This document shows positions 39,507-46,173 of a stretch of DNA of 46,173 bases, one piece after another. Within the stretch, counting starts at the first letter, position 1. The number at the start of each line of letters is the position of its first letter. The stretch spans positions 1 to 46,173 of the forward strand of contig JAFTLJ010000023.1 in assembly GCA_017456005.1 (NCBI GenBank). Reading direction: 5' to 3'. The translations under genes were made by a program, and so were the position numbers. The notes below the pieces were generated by a model. The model saw nothing but the letters and a program-made list of their open reading frames with translations, was not told the DNA's origin and searched no databases. Origin of the DNA: Clostridia bacterium. GTDB lineage: Bacteria; Bacillota; Clostridia; Oscillospirales; CAG-272.

Positions 39507-40396
39507 TAATAGATTCACACACACACTATGCTCATGCACGTTACGACAAAGAAATTCCTTATCTTTGCCCGGCAGACGGGGAATATTCTATAGGGCGCGC
39601 AGACAGAGAAAGTTTAATTTCGGAAATGCGAAAAAGCGGCATAACCGGATTTATCGAACCTTCCATAGGCTTTGATACAATAGAAAAACAGCTGGAACTG
39701 GTAAAATCACACGAAAACTTTATGTGGAGCGCGCTTGGAGTGCACCCCACAAGGTGCATACATACCTCATGGAAAAAAAGAAAAAAACTTTTGGAATATG
39801 CAAAAAAGTATTCTGTAGTGGCTATAGGGGAAACCGGGCTGGATTACCACCTGACGCGGCGCGAGCAACGCCGATTTTGGCAGAAGATATGGTTTACATA
39901 CCAGATAAAGCTTGCAGACAAGCTGAAGCTGCCTCTTGTTTTGCACGTGCGCGGGGCAGATGCAGATGCACTGAAAATTCTTAAAAGATATAAAAATCGT
40001 TTGCATGGCGGAGTGGTCCATTGCTTTGGCGGAAATTATGAATGTGCGAAAGAGTATATTGCGCTTGGGTTTGCTATCGGAATTGGGGGCAAGCTTTTGG
40101 CAGGCGACAGTGAAGCGACAGAACTCAGCGATACTGTAAAAAAAGCTCCGCTTTACAGTTTGTTGCTCGAAACAGATGCTCCATTTGTTTTTCCCGATAT
40201 AAAAGGGCTGAAATGTGGCAGCAATCAACGTAAAAAGCTGTGTAATTCTTCTTTAATTTTACCTCTTGTTTTGCAAAAGATCGCCTTTTTGCGCGGCGAA
40301 GACAAAAAGACAGTGGAGGATATTATATATGAAAACACCCTTCGCGTTTTCAACTTGCAGGGTAATGAAAGTGAAACACGGTTGAGGAAAAAATAA
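39503..40396 (+). CDS. TatD-family hydrolase
   Basis: The 297-residue protein has the TIM-barrel metal motifs of TatD: IDSHTHYAH, GETGLDYH, LVLHVRGADADAL, GGVVHCFGGNYE and LLLETDAPF. TatD proteins are metal-dependent deoxyribonucleases. The N-terminus includes a short insert (about 15-40) relative to the family minimum. It is translated from the overlap ATGA at the end of the SGNH gene. Copy C of the repeat lies four bases after its stop. Confidence 0.9.
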   Translation: MIIDSHTHYAHARYDKEIPYLCPADGEYSIGRADRESLISEMRKSGITGFIEPSIGFDTIEKQLELVKSHENFMWSALGVHPTRCIHTSWKKRKKLLEYAKKYSVVAIGETGLDYHLTRREQRRFWQKIWFTYQIKLADKLKLPLVLHVRGADADALKILKRYKNRLHGGVVHCFGGNYECAKEYIALGFAIGIGGKLLAGDSEATELSDTVKKAPLYSLLLETDAPFVFPDIKGLKCGSNQRKKLCNSSLILPLVLQKIAFLRGEDKKTVEDIIYENTLRVFNLQGNESETRLRKK

Positions 40397-40400
40397 AAAA

Positions 40401-40510
40401 GTTGCCTTCGGCAACTACAAAATGCCCGAAAATCGGGCATTTTTACATAAGGAAAACTTTTTTTGAACAAGCAAAATTGCACCGCTTCGCGCGCAATTTT
40501 CTATGTTATA
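40401..40510 (+). repeat. Three-hairpin interspersed repeat, copy C
   Basis: GTTGCC-TTC-GGCAAC, AAAATGCCCGA/TCGGGCATTTT, spacer ACATAAGGAAAAC and a third hairpin AAAATTGC/GCAATTTT whose inner part differs from copies A and B but can still pair (CGC-TTC-GCG). The end ATGTTATA is shared. It begins right after the TatD stop. Confidence 0.85.
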
Positions 40511-40515
40511 AATGT

Positions 40516-40560
40516 AAAAACTCTCGTAGTTTTTTATGAACGGCGAGAGTTTTTGTAAGT
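40516..40560. terminator. Terminator between repeat copy C and the secreted-protein gene
   Basis: AAAACTCTCG (about 40516-40525) pairs with CGAGAGTTTT (about 40544-40553) around an 18-base loop. T runs on both sides allow it to end the convergent secreted-protein gene. Confidence 0.65.
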
Positions 40561-40564
40561 TTTA

Positions 40565-41524
40565 TTAGGAAACTTCTGTAAGAGTAGCTGTCATATTATT
40601 GGGATCGGTTAGGTCAATGGTCATTATGTAAGATTTGCCTGCTTCTACAGCGGTTATTTTGTTATAGCTGCTTTCTTCAAAGTCGGGGTATTTCTCTGTG
40701 CTTAATTTAACGGTAGAATTTGGTGAAAACAAGAAGGGGGTTCCTGCCTCATAAATATAATAATAGGTTTGGTTTATACAAATCAATGTATCCATGCTTG
40801 CTTCTGCGCCGAGAGCGGCGTCAGCAGTGCCTTGGAACTCTACTTTATAAATCGAAGAGGATTGTTGATAGATGTTATATTGTTCGTTTATATCGTAACT
40901 GGAATTGTTTTTATCAAACAAATTCAAGTATCCTACAGGTGTGGATGTGTCTACTGTACCACCTGAAGAGTTATTCGCATTGGAGCTGCTTGAAGAAGAT
41001 ATGGTTACGGTTACAGAACCAAATGTTACGTTCTGTGTGGCAGTTGATGAGAGTGCACCGGAAAGAGTGATTTTTGATGTGCCTGTAGGCGCTGTATTTT
41101 GCGCACTTCCTTCTGCAGGCGCGGCAAGATTTAATGTATTGTTATCAAATGTAGCGTTTATGTTGGGGTAGGATGCCGAGGGGGTATATGAAAATGATGC
41201 TGTTATGGGCTTGGAAGAGTGGTTTGTTACCGTTATTGCATTTGCATCTTCCGTAATGGGTGTCCAACGAGCAGCATTGCTTTCAACAAATCTGTGAGTT
41301 GAGGGATCCCAAACTTTGTCTGCGGAGTGATATTCAAAAGTCATGCTCCCCCAGATTATATCAACAGAATATGTATCGGTATTTGTTCCCGAAACGTATT
41401 TGCCGCCCACATCGAAAGATGCGGAACCGGAAGAAGATGGAATATTAGTGTCCGCGGCGGATACCATAAATGCTGATGACAGCAGGAAAACCAGAGAAAG
41501 ATAAACAGTTAAAAATTTTTTCAT
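40565..41524 (-). CDS. Secreted two-domain protein of unknown function
   Basis: The 319-residue product begins with a signal peptide cut after MVSAA (about residue 23). Residues 30-178 form a beta-rich domain with YSVDIIWGSMTFEYHSADKV and NAITVTNHSSKPITASFSYT, a pattern I recall from other secreted Firmicutes proteins without a named function. A Ser/Asn-rich linker (SSSSSSNANNSSGG, about 178-195) leads to a second domain (about 200-319). No LPXTG, lipobox or S-layer motif is present. It would be released or loosely bound outside. It has a good promoter just downstream of a MITE-like element. Confidence 0.75.
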   Translation of the reverse strand: MKKFLTVYLSLVFLLSSAFMVSAADTNIPSSSGSASFDVGGKYVSGTNTDTYSVDIIWGSMTFEYHSADKVWDPSTHRFVESNAARWTPITEDANAITVTNHSSKPITASFSYTPSASYPNINATFDNNTLNLAAPAEGSAQNTAPTGTSKITLSGALSSTATQNVTFGSVTVTISSSSSSNANNSSGGTVDTSTPVGYLNLFDKNNSSYDINEQYNIYQQSSSIYKVEFQGTADAALGAEASMDTLICINQTYYYIYEAGTPFLFSPNSTVKLSTEKYPDFEESSYNKITAVEAGKSYIMTIDLTDPNNMTATLTEVS

Positions 41525-41552
41525 AGGAACCTCCAGGAATTTTTATATAAAT

Positions 41553-41581
41553 ATTATACCATATATTACATTTTTCGTCAA
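41553..41581 (-). promoter_or_regulatory. Promoter of the secreted-protein gene
   Basis: Minus-strand TTGACG (41581-41576), 17 bases, TATAAT (41558-41553). The MITE-like element begins 19 bases upstream of the -35 box. Confidence 0.78.
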
Positions 41582-41600
41582 GGAGTAGCGTGGGACATAT

Positions 41601-41812
41601 CAGGGTTTTTGAATGAGTTAACAATTGATGAACAAAAGATATAATCTAAAGCATAGCCCTCGGGAAGAGTTGGCACGGCGTGTAGCCGTGACGGGGAGGG
41701 GAAGATAGCAGAAAATTACGCCCTCTCAGTCGCCCTACGACGACAGCTCCACGGAAGGTGGAGCCTAAAAAGTACATCCGTTCATAATTTATTAACTCGT
41801 TCAAAAGCCGTG
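41601..41812. mobile_element. MITE-like element with 33-bp terminal inverted repeats
   Basis: The ends 41601-41633 and 41780-41812 are inverted repeats with about 27 of 33 positions matching. Between them lie hairpins: CACGGC/GCCGTG (41674-41690) and GCTCCAC/GTGGAGC (41746-41764), plus a shorter GTCG/CGAC. It is G/C-richer than its surroundings and has no open frame. The inner part resembles G/C-rich palindromic repeats common between genes in gut Clostridia (from memory). No clear target duplication is seen. Confidence 0.6.
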
Positions 41813-41834
41813 TGCGATATATTTGTCGTGGGTA

Positions 41835-41878
41835 AAATTTAAAAATCTCACCTTTTGAGTGAGATTTTTAAATTTTAC
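41835..41878. terminator. Long-stem terminator of the helical-protein gene
   Basis: AAAATTTAAAAATCTCACC-type arm (about 41835-41853) pairs with the arm ending at about 41876 over almost its whole length, with the sequence TTTTGA in the loop. It can serve the minus-strand gene. Confidence 0.82.
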
Positions 41879-42327
41879 AAATAATTTTTCATTTTTTCGA
41901 TGCTGCTTTGCTCGAAAGCTACGACACTTTCGGCTATATTCATAACTTCCTCCGGCACGCCGTCGCTTTTGGCTTGATTGATACTTTTTTGAAGGTCAAG
42001 AAGCCCCATGTGATAGCCGCCTATCATAATTTCCGCTATTTTTGAATTTGAATTGTCCATCATGGTGCTCATTTTAATGGAAAGGTCGGTGGGCAGCTTT
42101 GAAAACATACTAGGATCCTTTGCATCTGCAGACATTTCGAGCAATTTGTTTTTTGCTGCCGTTTCAAAGCTGTAATAGCTTTCGAGCTGGCTTGTGAGTT
42201 CCTCGCGCATATGTGCGTCTTTTGTTTTTCCTATTACCGTGGTAACGGCTTCGGAGCCCATTTTTGCGTTTTTATATACCGCCTGCATAAGCGCTTCTTC
42301 GGGATGCTTGCTTTTTTTGTTTTCCAT
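41875..42327 (-). CDS. Small all-helical protein, possibly ferritin-like fold, unknown function
   Basis: The ATG at 42327 with AGGAGAAA upstream is preferred over the ATG at 42342. The product has 150 residues, predicted as four long helices, with Glu and His scattered (TSQLESYYSFE, IGGYHMGLLDL, VVAFEQSSIEKM), reminiscent of ferritin-like bundles such as DUF2383-type proteins. The metal-binding ExxH pairs of ferritins are not evident. No membrane span or signal. It is a single-gene unit with a strong terminator. Confidence 0.7.
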   Translation of the reverse strand: MENKKSKHPEEALMQAVYKNAKMGSEAVTTVIGKTKDAHMREELTSQLESYYSFETAAKNKLLEMSADAKDPSMFSKLPTDLSIKMSTMMDNSNSKIAEIMIGGYHMGLLDLQKSINQAKSDGVPEEVMNIAESVVAFEQSSIEKMKNYL

Positions 42328-42461
42328 AATATTTCTCCTCATTTATGGTTTATTTCAGTATTATTATTGCACGATTCGGCTTTTTTAATTCCTTTAAAGA
42401 GCTTTTTTTGCGAAAAACAATAAAATTTTTGAAAAAACTTAAACTTTTTTTCAAAAATCTC

Positions 42462-42490
42462 TTGTAAAATTCTTCATATAAGGGTAAAAT
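42462..42490 (+). promoter_or_regulatory. Promoter of gap
   Basis: TTGTAA (42462-42467), 17 bases, TAAAAT (42485-42490). The palindrome 42500-42515 follows at the expected start site. Confidence 0.65.
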
Positions 42491-42499
42491 ATAAATGAA

Positions 42500-42515
42500 T
42501 GGAAATGTATTTCCA
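42500..42515. promoter_or_regulatory. Inverted repeat TGGAAAT-GT-ATTTCCA at the gap start site
   Basis: Arms of seven bases are perfect complements around GT. The site sits just after the -10 box, where a repressor would act. A matching half-site lies in the Rrf2 gene promoter. The binding protein is unknown, and it does not resemble the CggR operator. Confidence 0.5.
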
Positions 42516-42550
42516 AAGCTACAAAAAATCTTTTTCGGAGGAATTTTAAA

Positions 42551-43570
42551 ATGTCAGTAAAAGTTGCTATCAATGGTTTTGGCCGTATCGGTCGTCTTGC
42601 GTTCAGACAGATGTTTGGCGCAGAAGGTTATGAAGTTGTTGCTATCAACGACCTCACAAGCCCCAAAATGCTCGCTCACCTTCTCAAATACGACACAGCT
42701 CAGGGTCCCTACGCTGGTCACACAGTAGAAGCTGATGAAGAAGCAGGCACAATCACAGTAGACGGCAAAACACTCAAAATCTACGCAGAAAAGAATGCTG
42801 CAGACCTTCCTTGGGGTGAAATCGGTGTAGACGTAGTTCTCGAATGCACAGGTTTCTACACATCCAAAGAAAAATCCCAGGCTCACATCGATGCAGGTGC
42901 TAAGAAAGTTGTTATTTCCGCTCCCGCAGGCAAAGACCTCAAAACAATCGTTTACAGCGTAAACGAAAAAACACTTACAGCTGAAGACAAAATCATCTCT
43001 GCTGCATCTTGCACAACAAACTGCCTCGCTCCCATGGCTAAAGCTCTCAACGACTATGCTCCCATCCAGAGCGGTATCATGACAACAGTTCATGCTTACA
43101 CAGGCGACCAGATGATCCTCGACGGTCCCCACAGAAAAGGCGACCTCCGTCGTGCTCGCGCAGGCGCTCAGAACATCGTTCCTAACTCCACAGGCGCTGC
43201 AAAAGCTATCGGTCTCGTTATCCCCGAACTCAACGGCAAGCTCATCGGTTCCGCTCAGCGTGTTCCTACTTGCACAGGTTCTACAACAATTCTCGTTGCA
43301 GTTGTTAAAGGCACAGACGTAACAGTTGACGGCATCAATGCTGCTATGAAAGCTGCTGCTTCCGCATCCTTCGGCTACAACACAGACGAAATCGTATCTT
43401 CCGACGTTATCGGTATGACATACGGTTCTCTCTTCGACGCAACACAGACAATGGTTGCTAAGATCGATGACGACACATATCAGGTTCAGGTTGTTTCTTG
43501 GTACGACAACGAAAACAGCTACACAAGCCAGATGGTTCGTACAATCAAATACTTCGCAGAACTCAACTAA
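42551..43570 (+). CDS. gap: Glyceraldehyde-3-phosphate dehydrogenase
   Basis: The 339-residue protein has the NAD-binding [18 protein letters not shown], the active-site [16 protein letters not shown] with the catalytic Cys (about 154), [29 protein letters not shown] and [16 protein letters not shown]. It is the glycolytic, NAD-dependent type. Codon use is extremely biased (TTC, AAC, CTC, ACA), consistent with very high expression. The gene is alone, without pgk or tpi beside it. Confidence 0.97.
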   Translation: MSVKVAINGFGRIGRLAFRQMFGAEGYEVVAINDLTSPKMLAHLLKYDTAQGPYAGHTVEADEEAGTITVDGKTLKIYAEKNAADLPWGEIGVDVVLECTGFYTSKEKSQAHIDAGAKKVVISAPAGKDLKTIVYSVNEKTLTAEDKIISAASCTTNCLAPMAKALNDYAPIQSGIMTTVHAYTGDQMILDGPHRKGDLRRARAGAQNIVPNSTGAAKAIGLVIPELNGKLIGSAQRVPTCTGSTTILVAVVKGTDVTVDGINAAMKAAASASFGYNTDEIVSSDVIGMTYGSLFDATQTMVAKIDDDTYQVQVVSWYDNENSYTSQMVRTIKYFAELN

Positions 43571-43601
43571 TTTAATTAAGAGAACTCGAAAGTTAAATGA
43601 C

Positions 43602-43634
43602 CAAAAGCCGCCGATTTTCTCGGCGGCTTTGAAT
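43602..43634 (+). terminator. Probable terminator of gap
   Basis: AAAGCCGCCGA (43604-43614) pairs with TCGGCGGCTTT (43620-43630). The T run after it is interrupted (GAATTTTAT), so read-through into the GH78-like gene is possible. Confidence 0.6.
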
Positions 43635-43653
43635 TTTATAAGAGGAAATTTTT

Positions 43654-45846
43654 ATGAAAACCAAATTCCCTGCAAATAAAGTTAATTTTGAAAAAGCCGT
43701 GCCCGTATGGCCGTTGGGCAGAGAAACAGAGATGAACCTTTGGCTCTCCTTCCGTGCTGTTGCAAAGGGCACCAAAAATACGATTTTGCGCCTCTCCGGT
43801 TCTGCTGCGTATAACGTAAAAGTAAATGGAAAGTTTGTAGCATTTGGCCCTGCAAGGAGCGCACACGGCTTCTACCGTGTGGACGAACTTTACCTTGGCG
43901 ATTATATAGACGGAGAAAGTGTTGTTACAATAGACGTAGCAGGCTATAGTGTAGATTCCTTTTACCATATAGACCAACCCTCGTTTCTTTGCGCCGAGCT
44001 TATAGAAAACGGCGAGGTAACCGCCGCAACAGGCGAAAGCGGCTTTGTTTGCCGCGTTATGACGGAGCACGAACAAAAAGCGCAGCGTTACGCGGGCCAG
44101 CGCACTTTCTGCGAGGTATACAATCTTACGCCGAGCATTGAAAAATGGGAGAAGGATACGGAAATAAAACTCTATGAGTTTGCTCTCGTGCTTACACGCC
44201 AAACCGAGGAAAAAGAGTTTATCGCGCGCGAATGCGACTATAACATTTTCGATTGTGTTTCGGCAGAAAAGATTGTTTCACGCATAAAATTCCGATCCTT
44301 GGAGGGGAATGAAGGAGTTCGTTATCCCGAATATATAGTTCCTCGCGGTAACAAAACAGGCGCGAGCAAAAAAGGCTTTTCGCTCGGCGAGGTGGAAACC
44401 GACATTTTCCTAAAGGCTCGCAATATAGATATAACAGAGCTTATTCCGTGTGACGAAGCAAACGAAAAAATCACGCTCTCCGAAGGAGAAGGCGCAACAT
44501 ACAAAATGGCGTTTAATACGAGCGGTAAAATACAGCTTAACGCAGTGTGCGAAGAAGATACGGAAATACTTATAAAATTCGATGAATTTTTAGGGGAAGA
44601 CGGGCTTGTAAATTTCCGCAGAATGTATACCGTTAATGCCGTTCTTTTCAGAATTAAAAAGGGAAGCTATACGCTTACTACGTTCGAACCGTATACGATG
44701 GGGGCTATGCATATCTTCGTTACAAAGGGAAATGCGGAAATTTCCAACGTTTCGCTTTGTTACTTCGGCGACAGTAAAACAGAGCGAAAATACACGGGCG
44801 ATGATGCGGATATACAAAAGATCTTCGATGCCGCTGTGGAAACATACCGCCAGAATGCGTTTACCATCTTTATGGATTGCCCCTCGCGTGAGCGTGCGGG
44901 TTGGCTGTGCGACAGCTTCTTTACAGCCCGCGCAGAAAAAGTGCTTATGGGCAGAAGCACAATAGAGCGCAACTTCCTTGAAAACTTCTTTCTCCCCGAC
45001 GGATTTAAAGAACTGCCGCACGGTATGTTTGCGGAATGTTACCCGGGCGACCATTATGGCGGCGGATATATTTCCAACTGGGCGATGTGGCTCGTTATTG
45101 AGCTTGAGGAGTACCTGGGGCGCACTGGCGACAGCGAATTTGTAAACGCGGCGAAGGTGCGCATAGACGCGCTCCTTGCCTTCCTTGCGAAATATGAAAA
45201 CGGCGATGGCTTGCTTGAAAAATTAGAGCGTTGGGTATTTGTGGAATGGTCGAAGGCAAACGAGCTCACGCAGGATATAAACTACCCCACGAATATGCTC
45301 TATGCGCGTATGCTGGAGGCGGCGGCAAGTCTTTACGGCGATGAAGCGATTCTTTCCAAAGCGGCAAACATAAAGAAAAAGATAAACGAGCAGGCGATAA
45401 TGCCCGACGGCTTTTATTGCGATAACGCCGTATACGGCGAGGACGGCGTGGCTCACCTTTCGGGCAAATGCACAGAGGCTTGCCAATATTATGCATTCTT
45501 CTGCGGAGTGGCAACACCTGAGCAGAACCCCGTGCTTTGGGAAAGGCTTCTTCATGATTTTGGCCCCGAGCGCGTGGAAAAAGGAAAATGGCCAAATCTT
45601 GCCGAAGATGCAAAATGGAAGAACATCTACCCCGCAAATGCTTTTATAGGCAACTATTTGCGCCTCGAAATTCTTTGCAGATACGGCGAGAACGAAAAGC
45701 TTCTTGAAAATATCCGAGGATACTTCCTTAAAATGGCGGAGCTTACGGGCACACTTTGGGAAAACAACGACCCGGGCGCAAGCTGCAACCACGGTTTTGC
45801 TTCGCACGTGGTATATTGGATGGATAAACTGGGCTTGATAGAGTAA
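43654..45846 (+). CDS. GH78-like alpha-L-rhamnosidase family protein
   Basis: The 730-residue protein shares the GH78 plan: N-terminal beta-sandwich domains with RLSGSAAYNVKVNGKFVAFG, then an (alpha/alpha)6 domain with FMDCPSRERAGWLCDSFFTA (about 408), equivalent to the DCPQRDERQGWTGD region of the other copy, and SCNHGFASHVVYWMD near the end. In true GH78 enzymes the Asp and Glu of that motif are catalytic. Here DERxGW reads SRERAGW, so Arg-Glu-Arg is kept but the first Asp is replaced, and activity could differ. There is no signal peptide. It is only distantly similar to the protein at 21077-23320. Confidence 0.82.
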   Translation: MKTKFPANKVNFEKAVPVWPLGRETEMNLWLSFRAVAKGTKNTILRLSGSAAYNVKVNGKFVAFGPARSAHGFYRVDELYLGDYIDGESVVTIDVAGYSVDSFYHIDQPSFLCAELIENGEVTAATGESGFVCRVMTEHEQKAQRYAGQRTFCEVYNLTPSIEKWEKDTEIKLYEFALVLTRQTEEKEFIARECDYNIFDCVSAEKIVSRIKFRSLEGNEGVRYPEYIVPRGNKTGASKKGFSLGEVETDIFLKARNIDITELIPCDEANEKITLSEGEGATYKMAFNTSGKIQLNAVCEEDTEILIKFDEFLGEDGLVNFRRMYTVNAVLFRIKKGSYTLTTFEPYTMGAMHIFVTKGNAEISNVSLCYFGDSKTERKYTGDDADIQKIFDAAVETYRQNAFTIFMDCPSRERAGWLCDSFFTARAEKVLMGRSTIERNFLENFFLPDGFKELPHGMFAECYPGDHYGGGYISNWAMWLVIELEEYLGRTGDSEFVNAAKVRIDALLAFLAKYENGDGLLEKLERWVFVEWSKANELTQDINYPTNMLYARMLEAAASLYGDEAILSKAANIKKKINEQAIMPDGFYCDNAVYGEDGVAHLSGKCTEACQYYAFFCGVATPEQNPVLWERLLHDFGPERVEKGKWPNLAEDAKWKNIYPANAFIGNYLRLEILCRYGENEKLLENIRGYFLKMAELTGTLWENNDPGASCNHGFASHVVYWMDKLGLIE

Positions 45847-45902
45847 ATAAAAAGCTGCACTCGCTCTGCATTCTTAGCGGAGAATTTGTAGGCATAAAAA
45901 CT

Positions 45903-45937
45903 TCGGCAGAGAACTTGTTTCCTCTGCCGATTTGTGT
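45903..45937 (+). terminator. Hairpin after the GH78-like gene overlapping a promoter
   Basis: TCGGCAGAG (about 45903-45911) pairs with CTCTGCCGA (about 45922-45930), followed by TTTGTGTT. The -35 box of the next promoter lies in the loop. Confidence 0.5.
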
Positions 45938-45943
45938 TATAAT
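45915..45943 (+). promoter_or_regulatory. Promoter of the last gene
   Basis: TTGTTT (45915-45920), 17 bases, TATAAT (45938-45943). The leader of about 130 bases contains a hairpin GCCTTTG-CCATA-CAAAGGC near 46009-46027. Confidence 0.5.
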
Positions 45944-46080
45944 GGGATTAACGAAAAAGCCTTCCTTTGGATGCGTACAACCTTAAGGATATTGGCTTTG
46001 CACTGTGCCTTTGCCATACAAAGGCGAATCCGACGATAAAGCAGAATGATAAATAAGAATTTGGAGGTGAGTGTAAAAAT

Positions 46081-46173
46081 GAAGTATATAGAATATGGAA
46101 AGCATTGTCTTGATACAATTATTCTTCTACACGGCGGTGGGTTGTCGTGGTGGAATTATGAGGATGTAGCAAA
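46081..46173 (+). CDS. Alpha/beta hydrolase, partial (N-terminus only)
   Basis: The frame opens at the ATG at 46081, eleven bases after GGAGGTGAG, and runs off the right edge (31 codons). The sequence begins MKYIEYGKHCLDTIILLHGG, with LLHGGGLSWWNY, the oxyanion-hole motif of alpha/beta hydrolases at the usual place after the first strand. The substrate cannot be known from this much. Confidence 0.7.

Larger units (their letters stand above)
41525..41874. other. Intergenic region between the secreted-protein and helical-protein genes
   Basis: This 350-base region holds the secreted-protein promoter, the 212-bp inverted-repeat element (41601-41812) and the terminator of the helical-protein gene. 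I see no protein-coding frame with RBS. Confidence 0.6.

Noticed and set aside
41601-41812. Riboswitch upstream of the secreted-protein gene
   Set aside because: The promoter of that gene lies between the element and the gene, so the element is not in its transcript. Terminal inverted repeats favour a mobile element.

Overview
The window looks like a chromosomal segment of an anaerobic, endospore-forming member of the Clostridia (Bacillota), most likely a gut-type lineage. The grounds are a complete eight-gene spoIIIA sporulation operon, rubrerythrin, an [FeFe]-hydrogenase-like operon headed by Rex, type III pantothenate kinase with an ECF S component, several glycoside hydrolases, and classic sigma-A promoters with AGGAGG-type ribosome binding sites. 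The exact genus cannot be read from the sequence. No rRNA, tRNA, CRISPR array, prophage or intact insertion sequence was found.

Layout. 1-2340 (minus): a redox operon, rex, two small [2Fe-2S] thioredoxin-like proteins and a hydrogenase-domain protein that runs off the left edge. 2459-4741 (plus): ECF sigma factor, membrane anti-sigma-like protein and a lipoprotein. 4778-8863 (minus): cytidylate-kinase-like protein, inositol-phosphatase family protein, small membrane protein and GH3 beta-glucosidase. 8961-11847 (plus): amino-sugar operon (glmM, a GlmU-like acyltransferase, nagB). 12063-16875 (plus): spoIIIAA-AH. 17042-19491 (plus): a tyrosine-phosphorylation triad of the capsule-regulator type (PHP phosphatase, Wzz-like adaptor, BY-kinase) with no glycosyltransferases beside it. 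19564-24002 (plus): rubrerythrin, a second cytidylate-kinase-like protein, GH78 rhamnosidase and an RluA-type pseudouridine synthase. 24003-24883 has no normal gene but holds a complete promoter-to-terminator unit that appears non-coding, followed by a perfect promoter for an 82-residue acidic membrane-anchored protein. 25181-28453 (minus): GDPD-like lipoprotein, exonuclease III, ECF S component and coaX. 28489-35634 (plus): serine acetyltransferase, HAD phosphatase, XRE regulator, a hydrolase-acyltransferase fusion with a zinc-ribbon membrane protein, and two metallophosphoesterases. 35679-38601 (minus): GH39, HAD-IIA phosphatase and an Rrf2 regulator. 38702-40396 (plus): SGNH hydrolase and TatD. 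40565-42327 (minus): a secreted protein of unknown function and a small helical protein. 42462-46173 (plus): gap, a GH78-like protein and the start of an alpha/beta hydrolase.

How it fits together. The enzymes indicate plant- or host-glycan use (GH3, GH39, two GH78, rhamnose/xylose/glucose release), feeding glycolysis (gap) and cell-wall amino-sugar supply (glmM/nagB), with fermentative redox control (Rex, hydrogenase-like protein, Rrf2) and sporulation.

The most unusual signals are: a roughly 108-bp three-hairpin repeat present three times (11851-11957, 31051-31159 reversed, 40401-40510); a promoter/RBS/terminator unit whose only RBS-linked reading frame is three codons long (24170-24625); a YGX tyrosine-repeat tail on the adaptor rather than on the BY-kinase; a 212-bp inverted-repeat-bounded MITE-like element (41601-41812); and a terminator-like hairpin plus three 15-bp-phased repeats in the rex leader.
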